Shown: in pieces, positions 26,729 to 39,037 of the stretch
Position numbering within the stretch: position 1 is the first letter of the stretch
How the letters are laid out: each line of letters opens with the position of its first letter
From: Providencia sp.
GTDB lineage: Bacteria; Pseudomonadota; Gammaproteobacteria; Enterobacterales; Enterobacteriaceae
Assembly: GCF_003533305.1 (NCBI RefSeq)
Contig: NZ_DOEH01000015.1
Coordinates: 124,001-188,000 of the forward strand
DNA: 64,000 nucleotides
Direction of reading: 5' to 3'
Program-made: the position numbers and the translations under genes
The notes under the pieces: model-generated
What the model was told of the DNA's origin: nothing
The model's input: the letters and a program-made list of their open reading frames with translations, nothing else
The model's database searches: none

Positions 26729-28108
26729 TTAGGCTTTGGCCGCGGCATCTGCTAGATGAGGATCACGGGTTGTTGTTCCTGGTAAATTACGAATTAACAA
26801 ACCAAAACTGACATCAACATCGTCAGGAATTGGTAGATAGACAATATGGCCATTCCCCGGAGCAACCTCAATCGATTCACCTTTACGGTTGGTTAGTGAA
26901 TCTAAGGTAAAGACAATATTGCCCGCAGGCGTCATCATTTCTAAACTATCGCCGACACTAAATTTATTTTTCACATCAACTTCAGCAAGACCATTAACTC
27001 GCTTACCGGTAAATTCTCCGACAAATTGTTGAGTATCGGAAACAGAATAGCCGTATTCATAGGTTTGATATGAATCATGGGTATGGCGGCGCAAAAAACC
27101 TTCTGTATAGCCACGATGAGCTAAACCTTCTAGTGTTGATAATAAGGTCGGGTCGAAAGGTTTACCAGCAACGGCATCATCAATGGCACGGCGATAAACT
27201 TGTGCAGTGCGTGCGCAATAATAAAAAGATTTAGTACGACCTTCAATCTTGAGGGAGTGAACACCCATTTTTGTTAGATTTTCAACATGTTCAATAGCTC
27301 GTAAGTCTTTTGAGTTCATGATGTAAGTGCCATGTTCATCTTCGAAGGCGGTCATATACTCGCCTGGGCGCATGGCTTCTTCTAACATAAAGACTTTATC
27401 TGTCGGTGTACCTTCACCAAGCGTCGGTGCTACATTTTTCACTGCAATAGGTTCATGGACATGGACGATATTGCCAATTTCGTCTTCTTTACCTTCTTGA
27501 ACTTTATATTCCCAGCGACATGCGTTAGTACAAGTCCCTTGATTAGGATCACGCTTATTAATATAACCGGAAAGCAAACAACGACCTGAATAGGCCATGC
27601 ACAGGGCACCGTGAACGAAAACCTCTAATTCCATTTCAGGAACTTGTTGACGAATTTCTGCAATTTCATCAAGAGAAAGTTCGCGAGATAAGATAACGCG
27701 GGTGAGTCCCATCTGTTTCCAGAATTTGACCGATGCCCAGTTAACTGCGTTCGCTTGTACGGATAAGTGAATGTCCATTTCAGGGAAGGCTTCACGCACC
27801 ATCATGATCAATCCGGGGTCAGACATAATTAAGGCATCAGGACCCATTTCAATCACAGGTGTTAAATCGCGGATAAAGGTCTTTAGTTTGGCATTGTGTG
27901 GTGCGATATTGACGACCACATAAAATTTCTTGCCAAGGTCATGGGCTTCTTGAATGCCTTTAGCTAGATTTTCATGGTTAAATTCGTTGTTGCGAACACG
28001 TAGGCTGTAGCGAGGTTGTCCCGCATAAACAGCATCAGCACCATAGGCGAAGGCATAACGCATGTTCTTCAAAGAACCTGCTGGGGATAATAATTCGGGT
28101 GTAAACAT
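26729..28108 (-). CDS. trhP: tRNA 5-hydroxyuridine synthesis protein TrhP (YegQ)
   Basis: A 459-residue U32-peptidase-family protein. TrhP makes 5-hydroxyuridine at the wobble position 34 of tRNA from prephenate-dependent chemistry. Signature stretches are LSPAGSLKNMRYAFAYGADA, VFVHGALCMAYSGRCLLS (two cysteines), NQGTCTNACRWEY (two more) and LKIEGRTKSFYY. The four cysteines are placed to hold an iron-sulphur cluster. The C-terminal beta-barrel domain is complete. It is followed on the same strand by the sRNA CyaR. Confidence 0.92.
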   Translation of the reverse strand: MFTPELLSPAGSLKNMRYAFAYGADAVYAGQPRYSLRVRNNEFNHENLAKGIQEAHDLGKKFYVVVNIAPHNAKLKTFIRDLTPVIEMGPDALIMSDPGLIMMVREAFPEMDIHLSVQANAVNWASVKFWKQMGLTRVILSRELSLDEIAEIRQQVPEMELEVFVHGALCMAYSGRCLLSGYINKRDPNQGTCTNACRWEYKVQEGKEDEIGNIVHVHEPIAVKNVAPTLGEGTPTDKVFMLEEAMRPGEYMTAFEDEHGTYIMNSKDLRAIEHVENLTKMGVHSLKIEGRTKSFYYCARTAQVYRRAIDDAVAGKPFDPTLLSTLEGLAHRGYTEGFLRRHTHDSYQTYEYGYSVSDTQQFVGEFTGKRVNGLAEVDVKNKFSVGDSLEMMTPAGNIVFTLDSLTNRKGESIEVAPGNGHIVYLPIPDDVDVSFGLLIRNLPGTTTRDPHLADAAAKA

Positions 28109-28320
28109 GATAATTCTCAGTCTGATGTCAGGTCAGTACTCACTCAATAGAGTCAGTATTTATACCTATGATAATTCAAGTTACATCAGTGATAGATATC
28201 TTGAATTATTTAGGTACATAATAAAATGAAGGGGGATTTTAACGCTAAAATCGGGAAATGCCAAATTTCCCTTGTAAAAAATAAGGTTATAATTTTGTTA
28301 TCAAATAAAAGGGTAATTTA

Positions 28321-29016
28321 TCAGTATTCATCCCATCTGTAGCCTAATCCATAAATTGAGCGAATAAATGTTTTTTCGTTATCCAGATATTCCAATTTTC
28401 GTCGTAAATTTTTGACATGACTATCAATTGTTCTATCAGTCACCACGCGGTGGTCATCATATAAAATATCTAATAGTTGATCGCGTGAATATACGGTACC
28501 TGTATTATCAGACATGAATTTTAATAGACGAAATTCAGCTGGGGTCAATTCTAAAAGTTTATCGCCATAACGAACTTGGTAGGCATTTTCATCAATAATT
28601 AATTGTGTATGGTTCTTTTCTGGTGTGATGGCACGCTGGCAGCGGCGTAAAATTGTTTTAACTCGAGCGACTACTTCTCGTGGGCTAAAAGGTTTACAAA
28701 TATAGTCATCCGCACCAATTTCTAAACCTAAGAGGCGGTCGATTTCTTCTGTTTTTGCTGTCACCATGACGATGGGGACTTCACTAAATTTGCGCAGTTC
28801 ACGACAAACCGCTAGTCCGTCCATTCCTGGTAACATTAAATCCAGTAAAATTAAATCAGGCGGTGTGGCTTGCACATAATCGATAACTTCATCGCCTCGA
28901 GCAAGTAAGGCGGGTAAGTAGCCCGCCGCCTGTAGGTAATCAAATAAAAGTTGTCCAAGTTTTGGTTCATCTTCGACGATGAGAACATGTGCACTGGTTG
29001 AGTCAGTTGTTATCAC
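28321..29016 (-). CDS. baeR: Envelope-stress response regulator BaeR
   Basis: A 231-residue OmpR-family regulator. The receiver domain has the phosphoacceptor in [13 protein letters not shown] and the conserved lysine in CKPFSPREV. The winged helix ends with the [14 protein letters not shown] recognition helix and the R-S-I-Y-G-L-G-Y-R wing. It overlaps the baeS stop by one base and is the last gene of the mdtABC-baeSR operon. In E. coli BaeR activates mdtABC and acrD in response to indole, flavonoids and spheroplasting stress. Confidence 0.93.
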   Translation of the reverse strand: MITTDSTSAHVLIVEDEPKLGQLLFDYLQAAGYLPALLARGDEVIDYVQATPPDLILLDLMLPGMDGLAVCRELRKFSEVPIVMVTAKTEEIDRLLGLEIGADDYICKPFSPREVVARVKTILRRCQRAITPEKNHTQLIIDENAYQVRYGDKLLELTPAEFRLLKFMSDNTGTVYSRDQLLDILYDDHRVVTDRTIDSHVKNLRRKLEYLDNEKTFIRSIYGLGYRWDEY

Positions 29017-30407
29017 TATTCTTTTTCCTTCGATGGGATAGGTAGCCGAACGGTAATGCGTACGCCGCCTAAATCAGACGAGCTTGCTTGTATGCTGCCA
29101 TTATGCGCCTCAACAATATTATAGCAAATTGCTAGCCCTAAACCGGAACCACCACTGGCGCGATTACGCGATTCTTCTACTCGGTAGAAACGTTCGAATA
29201 GATGGTTACATTGCTCTACTGTTAATCCGGGGGCGCTATCTTCCCAGTTAATGACCAGTTGGTTATTTTCTTGTGTCACCTGAATGATAATTTTACCCAT
29301 AGGGTCGGTATAACGTAGGCTATTTTCCATTAAGTTATAAAATAGCTGGGTAAGACGGTCAGGATCAGCAAAAACAATGCATTGCTCGATAAAATGACGT
29401 TCTAAGGTCAATTTTCTATCTTCTAATCGCCAGCGGGCTTGACCTATAGCCATATCAATAAGAGGAATAATATCAACAGGTTGTTTACGATAAACTAATG
29501 AACCTCTATCTGAGAGCGATAGCTGGTGGAGGTCATTAACCAGTTTAATAAGCGTTTGCGTTTCCATTAAGAGAGAGTTAATGGTTTCGGGAGTTGCTTG
29601 ACGAACCCCATCTTGCACCGCTTCCAATTCACCTTGTAATACCGATAATGGCGTACGTAATTCATGAGAAATATCGGCCATATAATCGCGGCGCATTTGT
29701 TCATTTTTTTCAAGTGTTGAGGCCAGATGATTAAAATCTTTGGCTAATTGGCCGAGCTCATCACGCCCCACATCGGGAACTCGAGCAGAAAAGTCGCCTC
29801 TCGCAAGTTGGTTGGTGCCTTCTAGTAACCGTTTGATTGGCCTTAAAAATCCACGGGCAAGGAATAGGGTCGCAATCAGAGCAACAAAGAGGGAAAGACC
29901 GGCGATAATCCAACTGGTATACAGTTGTTGTTCATCAAAGCGTTGATCAAGTTCATTATTGATGCCATTTTCATAGCTCGCGACTAACCAACCCACGGTA
30001 TCCCCATTACCCGTGACCACAGGCTCACGAATAACATTGTTAGGTAAGGGAACATCACGACCAAAAATTAGCCGATCTTTGTTGTCATAAACCCAAAAAA
30101 CTGTACGCCAGCGCTTATGATTATTGGGTTTGCTATTGCGATGTTGATGTTCAACTGCACGCAATATATTGAAAAAAGCGCGGTCATTGCTTAATAAAAA
30201 CATCCAATTTCCGGAGAGTTCATATTGTTCGGCTAATGCACTTGAAATAAGCTCTGCACGCTGCTGGTCATTTTCTTTGATGTAGCCAAGAAAGCCGTGC
30301 TGAAAGCTCATTCGCACCCCTTGGTGCATCGTGACCACTAATAATAAGCATGTTGCGAAAATGGCTAGGAAAAGGCGTGTACTGACGCTATTTAACCTAA
30401 ACTTCAT
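29016..30407 (-). CDS. baeS: Sensor histidine kinase BaeS
   Basis: A 463-residue membrane kinase. A first helix at about residues 11-32, a periplasmic sensing domain (about 33-165) and a second helix (about 167-190) are followed by HAMP, the HisKA box [16 protein letters not shown], then HATPase motifs (N box [12 protein letters not shown] boxes GSGLGLAI). It starts 11 bases before the mdtC stop and so is translationally coupled to it. In E. coli an MdtD gene lies between mdtC and baeS. Here there is none. Confidence 0.93.
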   Translation of the reverse strand: MKFRLNSVSTRLFLAIFATCLLLVVTMHQGVRMSFQHGFLGYIKENDQQRAELISSALAEQYELSGNWMFLLSNDRAFFNILRAVEHQHRNSKPNNHKRWRTVFWVYDNKDRLIFGRDVPLPNNVIREPVVTGNGDTVGWLVASYENGINNELDQRFDEQQLYTSWIIAGLSLFVALIATLFLARGFLRPIKRLLEGTNQLARGDFSARVPDVGRDELGQLAKDFNHLASTLEKNEQMRRDYMADISHELRTPLSVLQGELEAVQDGVRQATPETINSLLMETQTLIKLVNDLHQLSLSDRGSLVYRKQPVDIIPLIDMAIGQARWRLEDRKLTLERHFIEQCIVFADPDRLTQLFYNLMENSLRYTDPMGKIIIQVTQENNQLVINWEDSAPGLTVEQCNHLFERFYRVEESRNRASGGSGLGLAICYNIVEAHNGSIQASSSDLGGVRITVRLPIPSKEKE

Positions 30408-33400
30408 TATTTGCCTCCGGTGCTTTATCGGTCAGCTTATTTTTTCGTGCGAAACGTTGTCTTAGGCTATCGAAACTGAGATAAACGACCGGCGTTGTAA
30501 ACAGAGTTAATAACTGGCTCATAATTAACCCACCGACAATAGTGATCCCAAGAGGTTGACGTAACTCAGCGCCATCACCACTGCCTAAGACAAGCGGTAA
30601 TGCACCGAAGATGGCGGCTAAGGTTGTCATGACGATAGGGCGAAAACGCAATAAACTGGCACGGAATATGGCTTCACGAGCGGTTAATCCGGCATTTCGT
30701 TGAGCTTGAATAGCAAAATCAACCATGATGATGGCATTTTTCTTGACGATACCTATCAATAGCATAATGCCGATGAGGGCAATTAAACTAAATGGTGTGT
30801 CAAATAATTCAAGTGCCAGTAATGCGCCAACCCCTGCTGACGGTAACGTTGATAAAATGGTGAGTGGATGAATATAGCTCTCATAGAGAATACCAAGCAC
30901 TAAATAAACCGTCACAATAGCGGCAAAAATCAAAAATAATTGCGATTTTAACGTATCTTGGAATATCTGCGCAGTACCCGCAAATGTGCCACGCACTGCG
31001 GAAGGCACGCCTAAAGCTGTCATGGTTTTTTCAATTTCAGAAATCGCGTCATCAAGGGTATAACCGTCAGCCACGTTAAATGCGATGGTTGATGCGGCAG
31101 ATAGCCCTTGGTGATTGACACTCAACGGCGCATTTGCTGGCTCCCAACGTGCAAAGTAGGATAGCGGGATTGCTTGACCTTGGCTGTTAATCACAAACAT
31201 TTTATCTAATGAGCTGACATCTTGGGTATATTCAGGAGCAACTTCCATTACCACTTTATACTGATTCATCGCTTCATAAATGGTTGAGATTTGACGTTGA
31301 CCAAAGGCATTATTCAGTAAATTATTGGCCTCGCGGACATCTATACCTAACTGTGCCATCAGATCTCTATCATAGGTCAGCGCCATTTCAGCACCTTTAT
31401 CTTCTTTATCTGAGTTAACATCGGTCAGTTGCGGTAATTCTCCGAGTGCTTTACGAATGGCTGGTTCCCAATCTCGTAGCGCAGATAATTCATCGGCCAG
31501 TAGCGTGAATTGATAACTGGCATTGGCTTGCCGTCCACCGACCCGAATATCTTGAACGGGCATCATAAATAAATTCGCACCGGGCTCATTAGCCAGTTTA
31601 ATTCGTAAGCGGTTCATGACACTGGTTGCGCTTTCATTTCGTTCATTAAGATCTTTTAATGAAATAAACATGAAACCGCTATTCACACGGCTACCTCCGG
31701 TGAATCCGGTCACATTATCGACCGCGGGGTCCGCATTGATTTGCTGCATAAAAGTGGTCATTTTCTGTTTCATGGATTGAAACGAAATACTTTGGTCTGC
31801 GCGAACAAAGCCCATGATGCGTCCCGTATCTTGCTCAGGGAAAAAGGCTTTAGGGATCGCAATATAGAGGTAAACATTTAGCCCAATAGTCATAAATAAA
31901 ATAGCTAACACACTACGGCGATGAGACAGCACCCAATTTAATGTGACACCGTAACTTTCTTGTAAGCGCATAAGTACTCGACCAAAACCGCGATTTTTTG
32001 CTTTGGTTTTATTACCTCGCTTTTTGAGCAAATAAGCACACATCATGGGGGTCAATGTCAAAGAGACAACCAATGAAATCCCAATAGCGGTGGCGAGGGT
32101 GATAGCAAATTCACGGAATAATCGACCCACTAATCCATCCATTAATAATAATGGAATGAAAACAGCGACAAGCGAAATACTCATAGAAACGACGGTAAAA
32201 CCGACTTCATGAACCCCTTTAATCGCTGCAATAAAGGGCTTTTTCCCATTTTCGATGTGTCGTGAAATATTTTCGAGTACGACAATGGCATCATCGACAA
32301 CAAAGCCCGTTGCTACCGTTAATGCCATCAACGAGAGATTATTTAGGCTAAAACCGCACAGATACATGGCGGTGAATGTACCGATAAGCGAAACTGGCAC
32401 TGCAATAGCAGGGATTAAGGTTGCACGCCCAGAACGTAAGAACAGTAAAACAACCAATATGACGAGGGCAATAGCAATTAATAATGCGCGCTCGACTTCG
32501 GCAAGAGAGGCTCTGATTGTCGGTGTTCTATCTTGGGCAACTTCTAAATTAATCGCCGCAGGGATCATGTCTCTAAATTCAGGTAACTCATCGCGAATAC
32601 GATTGACGGTCTCGATAATATTAGCGCCAGCTTCGCGGCGGATCACAATCAAAATAGCGGGTTCCCCACCGGCCATACCGGCAGCTCGAACGTTTTCAAC
32701 AGAGTCTTTAACGACAGCCACATCACTGAGTTTGACCGCATTACCGGCATTGTAATGAACAATGATGGGGCGATAATCAGCCGCTTTTTTTAATTCGTCA
32801 TTTGTTTGTACCTGATACCGATTGTCATCGTTATTAATGTAGCCTTGGGGCTGACGAACGTTGGCACTGCTAATCGCGGAGCGCACCGCATCCAATGAAA
32901 CACCTTGGTTAAACAATGCGGTAGGATTAAGTTCAACGCGTACGGCAGGCAATGAGCCCCCACCGACAGATACCTCACTGACACCTTCAATTTGGGCGAT
33001 CCGCTGGGCTAATCGCGTTGAAGCAATATCATAAATTTCACCGGTATTCATGGTTTTTGACGTCAGTGTCAAAATCATGATAGGGGCGTCTGATGGATTC
33101 GATTTGTAATAACGCGGTCGGCTTGGCATACCACTTGGGAGCAAAGATTGTGCAGCATTGATAGCGGCTTGAACTTCTCGTGCAGCATTATTAATATTTT
33201 TATCGAGATTAAATTCTAGGGTGATGGTTGTGCGGCCTTGCGCGCTACTGGAGGTCATTTCACTGATCCCCGCAATACTGCCTAAAGAACGCTCAAGGGG
33301 TGTTGCGACGGATGAGGCCATCGTTTCAGGTGATGCACCGGGAAGTGACGCCGTCACGTTTATGACGGGATAGTCAACCTGTGGCAAAGGAGCCACAGGT

Positions 33401-33498
33401 AAGAACATAAAGCTTAATGCACCGCAAAGAGTGATAGCCACACTAATTAACGTGGTCGCAACGGGTCGACTGACAAACAGAGCGAAAAAGCGTTTCAT
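30397..33498 (-). CDS. mdtC: RND efflux pump subunit MdtC
   Basis: A 1033-residue RND inner-membrane transporter. Twelve helices with two large periplasmic loops. The proton-relay helix four contains the paired aspartates in [14 protein letters not shown], and helix ten has [14 protein letters not shown]. The N-terminal [12 protein letters not shown] pattern is typical. MdtC forms a heterotrimer with MdtB, unlike homotrimeric AcrB. It shares one base with the mdtB stop and overlaps baeS. Known substrates in E. coli include bile salts, novobiocin and zinc-related stress compounds. Confidence 0.95.
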   Translation of the reverse strand: MKRFFALFVSRPVATTLISVAITLCGALSFMFLPVAPLPQVDYPVINVTASLPGASPETMASSVATPLERSLGSIAGISEMTSSSAQGRTTITLEFNLDKNINNAAREVQAAINAAQSLLPSGMPSRPRYYKSNPSDAPIMILTLTSKTMNTGEIYDIASTRLAQRIAQIEGVSEVSVGGGSLPAVRVELNPTALFNQGVSLDAVRSAISSANVRQPQGYINNDDNRYQVQTNDELKKAADYRPIIVHYNAGNAVKLSDVAVVKDSVENVRAAGMAGGEPAILIVIRREAGANIIETVNRIRDELPEFRDMIPAAINLEVAQDRTPTIRASLAEVERALLIAIALVILVVLLFLRSGRATLIPAIAVPVSLIGTFTAMYLCGFSLNNLSLMALTVATGFVVDDAIVVLENISRHIENGKKPFIAAIKGVHEVGFTVVSMSISLVAVFIPLLLMDGLVGRLFREFAITLATAIGISLVVSLTLTPMMCAYLLKKRGNKTKAKNRGFGRVLMRLQESYGVTLNWVLSHRRSVLAILFMTIGLNVYLYIAIPKAFFPEQDTGRIMGFVRADQSISFQSMKQKMTTFMQQINADPAVDNVTGFTGGSRVNSGFMFISLKDLNERNESATSVMNRLRIKLANEPGANLFMMPVQDIRVGGRQANASYQFTLLADELSALRDWEPAIRKALGELPQLTDVNSDKEDKGAEMALTYDRDLMAQLGIDVREANNLLNNAFGQRQISTIYEAMNQYKVVMEVAPEYTQDVSSLDKMFVINSQGQAIPLSYFARWEPANAPLSVNHQGLSAASTIAFNVADGYTLDDAISEIEKTMTALGVPSAVRGTFAGTAQIFQDTLKSQLFLIFAAIVTVYLVLGILYESYIHPLTILSTLPSAGVGALLALELFDTPFSLIALIGIMLLIGIVKKNAIIMVDFAIQAQRNAGLTAREAIFRASLLRFRPIVMTTLAAIFGALPLVLGSGDGAELRQPLGITIVGGLIMSQLLTLFTTPVVYLSFDSLRQRFARKNKLTDKAPEANNEV

Positions 33499-36400
33499 TA
33501 TAGTTCCTGCGCCTTGTTTGCTTGAGAACGCGTTTTCCAGCGGTTTGATAAGCCGTCAAACAACAGGTAAATCACCGGCGTGGTAAATAACGTCAAAATT
33601 TGGCTCATAATCAAACCACCCACCATACAAATTCCTAATGGTTGACGTAATTCAGCGCCGACACCAGTACTTAACATCAGTGGTAATGCGCCTAGCAAGG
33701 CCGCCATTGTGGTCATGAGGATTGGACGAAAACGTAATAAGCAAGCCTGATAGATAGCATCATAAGGTGACATGCCTTTATCTCGCTCGGCCGCGAGAGC
33801 AAAGTCAATCATCATGATGGCGTTCTTTTTCACGATACCAATTAGCAAAATAATACCGATGACGGCAATCACATCGAGATCTTTACCTGCCATCATTAAT
33901 GCGAGTAGTGCTCCTACGCCCGCAGTTGGTAGCGTTGAGAGAATAGTGATAGGGTGAATAAAACTCTCGTATAAAATACCTAATACGATGTACATAGCTA
34001 AAATTGCGGCGGCAATTAACCAAATAGTACTGCTGAGTGCGGCTTCAAAGGCGAGAGTCGCTCCTTGGAATTGAGTGGTAATCGATTTAGGCATCGAAAT
34101 TTGTGCTTCAGCATTTTTTACGGCTTTAACGGCAGATTCAAGTGAAGCATCGTCAGATACATTAAATGAAAATGTCACCGCAGGGAATTGGTCAAGATGA
34201 TTGATAGAGAGTGGTCCATAACCCTCTTTAATATTTACTAAGGTAGATAATGGCACAATGGCACCATCCGTCCCTTTTAAGCGAACATCATTTAATGCAT
34301 CCATTCCATCCCGAGTTTGGGTATCGTGCTCCAAAATGACGCGATATTGATTCGATTGTGTATAAATGGTTGAGATCATCCGTTGACCAAATGCATTATA
34401 CAGAGCGTTATCAATCGCTGACATGGTAATACCAAAACGGCTAGCAGTATCTCTATTAACGTTGACATAAGCGACTAGGCCTTTGTTTTGCCAGTCGCTA
34501 CTGATATCCGTTAATTCAGGTTGTTTCTCAAGCTCATTCAATAATTTAGGTACCCAAGTGCTTAATTCATCAAGGGAACCTGCTTGCAGTGTAAATTGAT
34601 ATTGTGTACGAGCGACTTGTGTATCAATCGTTAAATCTTGCATGGGTTGCAAGTATAAATTGACGCCAGAAATATTATCTACAGCGCTTTGTAAGCGAGT
34701 AATAATCGCGCTAACCCGATCTTCACGGTCATCGAGCGGCTTTAAGGTAATTTGAATGCGAGCATTATTCAACGTGGCATTACTGCCATCAACCCCCACA
34801 TAAGTAGTGACGTTATCGACGGCAGGGTCAGCGAGTATTTTACTGGCGACTTCTTGCTGCTTCTGCGACATAGCAGAAAATGAAATAGATTGATGGCTTT
34901 CAATCGAACCTTGAATAATTCCACTGTCTTGCAAAGGGAAAAAGCCTTTAGGTATCCACATATACAGCAAAACGGTCAGTACCATAGTGCCTAAAGCAAC
35001 AGATAACGTCAGCCACTGGTGATTAAGAACACGTTTAAGCCATATCGCATACCCTGCAACTAATTTGTCGAAGAAGCGTTCGCAGGCAAGCTCAAAACGG
35101 TTGTGTTTGTGCTGAGATTCAGGTTTTAGCAAGCGAGCGCACATCATCGGTGTGAGTGTGAGCGACACCACAGCAGAAATTAAAATTGCCACTGCCAAGG
35201 TAATCGCAAATTCTCTAAATAGGCGACCGACAATATCCCCCATAAATAATAGCGGAATTAGCACTGCAACAAGGGAAAATGTGAGTGAGATAATCGTAAA
35301 ACCTATCTCGCCGGCACCTTTTAATGCGGCAACGAGTGGTTTATCTCCTTGCTCTAAATAGCGTGATATATTTTCAATAACAACAATCGCATCATCGACA
35401 ACAAAGCCTGTAGCAATGGTTAATGCCATTAGCGTCAGGTTATTGACGGAAAAACCACAAAAATACATTACTGCGAATGTGCCAACTAGCGATAAGGGCA
35501 CCGCAATACCGGGGATTAGTGTGGCAATACCGTTACGTAGAAATAAATAAATCACCATAACAACCAATGCAATGGCTAATAGTAATTCAAATTGCACATC
35601 ATTGACCGAGGCGCGGATCGTGCTAGTGCGGTCGGTTAAAATTTCAACATTGACGGATTTTGGTAAACTTTCAATTAATTCAGGTAGTAAAGAACGGATC
35701 GTATCCGTTGTTTCTATCACATTCGCACCAGGTTGGCGCTGAACATTAATAACAATTGCGTGTTCTGTATTTGCCCAAGCGCCAAGGTAGGCGTTTTCAG
35801 CGCCTTGTTCTATGGTGGCTATATCACCAAGGCGAACGGGTGCGCCATTTTGGTATGCGATAATAAGCTTGCGATAGTCCTCAAGGGATTTCATCTGATC
35901 GTTAGCTGAAAGAGTGACCGAGCGTGTTGGCCCATCAAAACTGCCTTTTGCGGAGTTCACATTGGCATTATTAATTGCACTGCGGATCGTTTCGCTATCT
36001 AAACCTTTAGCTGCCATTGATTGGGGATTTAAATTTACGCGAACCGCAGGGCGTTGCCCGCCAGCAAGTGTTACTAAACCAACACCATTAACTTGTGATA
36101 TTTTTTGAGCAACTCGCGTTTCAATGATGTCTTGCACTTGAGTGAGCGGCATTGCATCAGAGGTTACTGCCAGTGTTAAAACAGGAGGATCAGCAGGGTT
36201 GACCTTATTATAGATAGGTGGGTAGGGTAAATCTGATGGTAATAAACTTGTTGCCGAGTTAATTGCCGCTTGGACTTCTTGCTCAGCGACTTCAAGCGGT
36301 AAGGTCAGTTGGAACATGAGCGTAATAACAGATGCGCCACCTGAACTTTGGGAGGACATCTGTTTAAGCCCAGACATTTGTCCAAATTGGGTTTCGAGTG

Positions 36401-36620
36401 GTGCAGTTACCGCTGAGGTCATGACATCAGGGCTGGCGCCGGGATATAACGTCACCACTTGAATTGTTGGGTAATCAACTTCGGGTAAAGCGGAAACGGG
36501 TAAGAAACGATAACCAATAATACCCGCAAGTAAAATAGCGACCATAAATAATGTGGTCGCGACAGGGCGCAGAATAAAGATGCGAGAAGGGCCGCCACCT
36601 TTCATCATTTCAGGTTGCAT
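33498..36620 (-). CDS. mdtB: RND efflux pump subunit MdtB
   Basis: A 1040-residue RND transporter, the same length as E. coli MdtB. It begins [18 protein letters not shown]. The paired aspartates of helix four are in [14 protein letters not shown] and the helix-ten lysine region is [16 protein letters not shown]. It pairs with MdtC. Its stop overlaps the mdtC start (TAATG-type junction), giving translational coupling that would help keep the 2:1 MdtB:MdtC assembly reported for E. coli. Confidence 0.95.
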   Translation of the reverse strand: MQPEMMKGGGPSRIFILRPVATTLFMVAILLAGIIGYRFLPVSALPEVDYPTIQVVTLYPGASPDVMTSAVTAPLETQFGQMSGLKQMSSQSSGGASVITLMFQLTLPLEVAEQEVQAAINSATSLLPSDLPYPPIYNKVNPADPPVLTLAVTSDAMPLTQVQDIIETRVAQKISQVNGVGLVTLAGGQRPAVRVNLNPQSMAAKGLDSETIRSAINNANVNSAKGSFDGPTRSVTLSANDQMKSLEDYRKLIIAYQNGAPVRLGDIATIEQGAENAYLGAWANTEHAIVINVQRQPGANVIETTDTIRSLLPELIESLPKSVNVEILTDRTSTIRASVNDVQFELLLAIALVVMVIYLFLRNGIATLIPGIAVPLSLVGTFAVMYFCGFSVNNLTLMALTIATGFVVDDAIVVIENISRYLEQGDKPLVAALKGAGEIGFTIISLTFSLVAVLIPLLFMGDIVGRLFREFAITLAVAILISAVVSLTLTPMMCARLLKPESQHKHNRFELACERFFDKLVAGYAIWLKRVLNHQWLTLSVALGTMVLTVLLYMWIPKGFFPLQDSGIIQGSIESHQSISFSAMSQKQQEVASKILADPAVDNVTTYVGVDGSNATLNNARIQITLKPLDDREDRVSAIITRLQSAVDNISGVNLYLQPMQDLTIDTQVARTQYQFTLQAGSLDELSTWVPKLLNELEKQPELTDISSDWQNKGLVAYVNVNRDTASRFGITMSAIDNALYNAFGQRMISTIYTQSNQYRVILEHDTQTRDGMDALNDVRLKGTDGAIVPLSTLVNIKEGYGPLSINHLDQFPAVTFSFNVSDDASLESAVKAVKNAEAQISMPKSITTQFQGATLAFEAALSSTIWLIAAAILAMYIVLGILYESFIHPITILSTLPTAGVGALLALMMAGKDLDVIAVIGIILLIGIVKKNAIMMIDFALAAERDKGMSPYDAIYQACLLRFRPILMTTMAALLGALPLMLSTGVGAELRQPLGICMVGGLIMSQILTLFTTPVIYLLFDGLSNRWKTRSQANKAQEL

Positions 36621-37906
36621 TACGCTTTCTCCGCGCTGTTTCTATTATTTTTTCTTGTTTCTGAGCTGGGCTCTTTTGATTTTCGCGCCACTTGCACTGG
36701 ATTAACAACCTCAACACTGGTGCCATCCGTTAATTTATCGACGCCATCAGTAATGACTTTACTTTTAGCACTTAAGCCACTTTCAATGACCACTTGTTGG
36801 CTATCTTGCATGCCGACAACCACATTATGTTTTGTCACCTTATTGTCATCACTGAGTATCCAGACGTAGTGTCCTTCATTACCCATTTGTAATGCTGCTG
36901 TTGGGATCACGACGGCATTCTGTAGGGTTTCAACTTGCATTTTTACATTCACAAATTGGTTTGGAAAAAGTTTTTGTTCTTCATTGGTAAAACGCGCTTT
37001 AATTTTTAATGTACCCGTTGCTGGGTCGATTTGGTTATCCGTACTCAGTAACTCACCACCGGCAATCATGGCGACATTATTTCTATCCCATGCTTCAACA
37101 ATCACTTTCTGACTTGATGACTGCGCTTGTTGAATGGCGGGGATATCACCTTCAGGCAGGGCGAATAACACATCAGCAGGTTGCGTTTGTGTAATCACAA
37201 CAATAGGTGTGGATGTCCCTGCTGAAATAAAATTGCCCGTATCCACTTGTTTTAAACCAACACGGCCAGAAATAGGGGCTGTAATTTTACTGTATGTCAG
37301 CTGTAATTTGGCGTTATCGACGGCCGCTTGGTCGACTTTAATGCTGCCTTCGGCCTGTAAAACAGCCGCTTTTTGGTTATCAAGCTCTTGTTGTGAAATA
37401 ACTTTGGTGCCTGCCAATTTTTGATAACGAGCTAAATCTAATCGTGCATTGGCTAAAATAGCTTTGTCTTTTGCTAATTGCCCTTCGGCTTGGGCTAATT
37501 GAACTTCAAATGGGCGAGCATCTATTTGCGCGAGTAAATCACCTGCATTGACATATTGTCCTTCGGTGAAATAAAGCGCCATTAGCTGCCCTTCAACACG
37601 GCTCGTAACAGTCACAACATTGGCGGCTTGTACTGTGCCAAGGCCAGATAAGTATCTAGGCACTACTTTTTCTTCAGCGGTCGCAAATTGTACGGGCGCT
37701 AAAACGCGTGGTGGTCTACCGCCTGTACCGGGTTTTTGTTGCTGATTTGGCTTGGCTCCAGCGGCAGAATTTGAGGTATCTGCTTGATTATTATGTTGAT
37801 AAAAATACCAGCCTGCACCAGCTGCCGCAATAATGGCAACAACGATAGCGCAGCGAGTCAAAGTAGTACGGCGATTTTGTTTATTCATTTTGGGTAAGTC
37901 GCTCAA
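36620..37906 (-). CDS. mdtA: Periplasmic adaptor (membrane fusion) protein MdtA
   Basis: A 428-residue HlyD/AcrA-type adaptor. One N-terminal membrane anchor ([18 protein letters not shown]) is followed by a linker, lipoyl halves ([20 protein letters not shown] and [15 protein letters not shown]), a coiled-coil hairpin (about residues 135-200) and a beta-barrel. It lacks a lipobox, so it is anchored by the helix. First gene of the five-gene operon. The promoter region at 37907-38000 contains the inverted repeat TAACTGA/TCAGTTA. Confidence 0.94.
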   Translation of the reverse strand: MSDLPKMNKQNRRTTLTRCAIVVAIIAAAGAGWYFYQHNNQADTSNSAAGAKPNQQQKPGTGGRPPRVLAPVQFATAEEKVVPRYLSGLGTVQAANVVTVTSRVEGQLMALYFTEGQYVNAGDLLAQIDARPFEVQLAQAEGQLAKDKAILANARLDLARYQKLAGTKVISQQELDNQKAAVLQAEGSIKVDQAAVDNAKLQLTYSKITAPISGRVGLKQVDTGNFISAGTSTPIVVITQTQPADVLFALPEGDIPAIQQAQSSSQKVIVEAWDRNNVAMIAGGELLSTDNQIDPATGTLKIKARFTNEEQKLFPNQFVNVKMQVETLQNAVVIPTAALQMGNEGHYVWILSDDNKVTKHNVVVGMQDSQQVVIESGLSAKSKVITDGVDKLTDGTSVEVVNPVQVARKSKEPSSETRKNNRNSAEKA

Positions 37907-38301
37907 CGCAAAAAGTGGATAAAGTCAGTTCGTTTTTAGAGCAAAAAACTAACTGAAAAAGAGTCAGTTACACAAATAACATAGTAATAGTTTAGCGTGA
38001 TAGGTACAAAGAAAAATGGAGGAAATATGAATTAGTGTCAATTTATATATACATAATTGTTTGGTTAGCACTTTGTAAGTGAAGAAAACTAGTTTAGGAA
38101 TATCTCCAAATCAAAGCGTGAACATTTTATTTGTTTAAATTCAATCGGTTATCATTATCTTGATTGGGCTAAAATATAATTCACAATGAATTATATAAAT
38201 TAAAAATTAGTTTATTGAATATGAGAATTATATTGTTTAAATGCTCGTTACAGAAAGGCCACACAATATTTTTTTAAACTAACTTTAAAAGGATTTAATT
38301 A
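37907..38301. other. Divergent region between mdtA and the AT-rich cassette
   Basis: No gene. It contains TAACTGA-N7-TCAGTTA (37950-37970) about 45 bases before mdtA, a possible operator or hairpin in the mdt leader. I see no clear BaeR box. The part next to 38302 is very AT-rich and supplies AAAAGGATTTAATTA as the ribosome site for the next gene. Confidence 0.45.
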
Positions 38302-38826
38302 ATGGATATTCTTGATATTACAACTTTATTGAGTCTCGGTCGTGAAGTTGTTGCCCATAAAGCTACTGACCATGGAGTTAATATTTACGAAGAAAAGGGC
38401 ACGGATAAAGTAGTGATTGAAGTACCAATTGAAATAATGACTGAAGTAGCGGTTGAATTAGTGACTGAATTGGCAACTGAATCAGAGACTGAAGCACCAA
38501 TTAAAGTAATGACTGAAGTACCAATTAAAGTAATGACTGAAGTAGCGGTTGAATTAGTGACTGAATTGGCAACTGAATTAGTGACTGAAGTGCCAATTGA
38601 AGTAATGACTGAATCGGCAACTGAAGTAGTGGCTGCTTGTGGTGTAGATTCACATAAGAAAATTGAAACATTAGTGTCTTCATTTAGTGGTCTCAATCAA
38701 GCGCAAATCGAAATGTTAGTGTCTTCATCCAATAGTATCAACCAAGTAGAAACAGTTTCCATGGACTTTGAAAAAGCAGTCAGCTATGCCGAATCATTTA
38801 TTGAATGCCCACTAGCTGTATTTTAA
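38302..38826 (+). CDS. Cassette protein 1: octapeptide-repeat protein, unknown function
   Basis: A 174-residue acidic protein without signal peptide or membrane helix. Residues 42-113 are nine tandem octapeptides with pattern [PA]-[IVT]-[EK]-[ILVS]-[MVE]-T-E-[VLAS]. Before them is a 41-residue head, after them a tail with two copies of a short motif (LVSSFSGLNQ and LVSSSNSINQ) and the ending ESFIECPLAVF. The tail motif reappears in both following genes. The message starts at AAAAGGA. Codon use is much more A/T-biased than in mdtA. I do not recognise a family. The repeat could be beta-rich or helical; the sequence does not decide. Confidence 0.7.
   Translation: MDILDITTLLSLGREVVAHKATDHGVNIYEEKGTDKVVIEVPIEIMTEVAVELVTELATESETEAPIKVMTEVPIKVMTEVAVELVTELATELVTEVPIEVMTESATEVVAACGVDSHKKIETLVSSFSGLNQAQIEMLVSSSNSINQVETVSMDFEKAVSYAESFIECPLAVF
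38425..38640 (+). repeat. 24-bp tandem repeat encoding octapeptides
   Basis: Nine units of 24 bases, in order A-B-C-A-A-B-C-A-C by encoded type (PIEVMTEV, AVELVTEL, ATELVTEV). A stretch of nearly 50 bases from 38435 recurs almost unchanged at 38531, exactly four units (96 bases) later, which points to recent duplication and possible length variation that keeps the frame. Confidence 0.88.
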
Positions 38827-38846
38827 TTCTCAGTAACCTATTATTT

Positions 38847-38874
38847 GCAGCCTTAATGTAATCATTAAGGCTGC
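38847..38874. terminator. Hairpin after cassette gene 1
   Basis: Perfect 12-bp stem GCAGCCTTAATG/CATTAAGGCTGC with a TAAT loop, no T-run. A related hairpin follows cassette gene 2 at the same relative place. Confidence 0.6.
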
Positions 38875-39037
38875 AGAATATCAGTCTACTTCCCTTGAAT
38901 TGAGATACATCGATTTAAAGTCCTTTAATTGTTAACATCTTAATTTGATAGGGAAAATAATAAATATCATTAAATGAAAAATTTCTAATGGTTAATTATT
39001 AAAAATTAACAAAAAAACTAAAAATGAGGCTTAAAGT

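Noticed and set aside
38385..38696. 103-codon frame antisense to the octapeptide gene
   Set aside because: Its Ser/Thr/Val repeats are a by-product of the 24-base repeat on the opposite strand.
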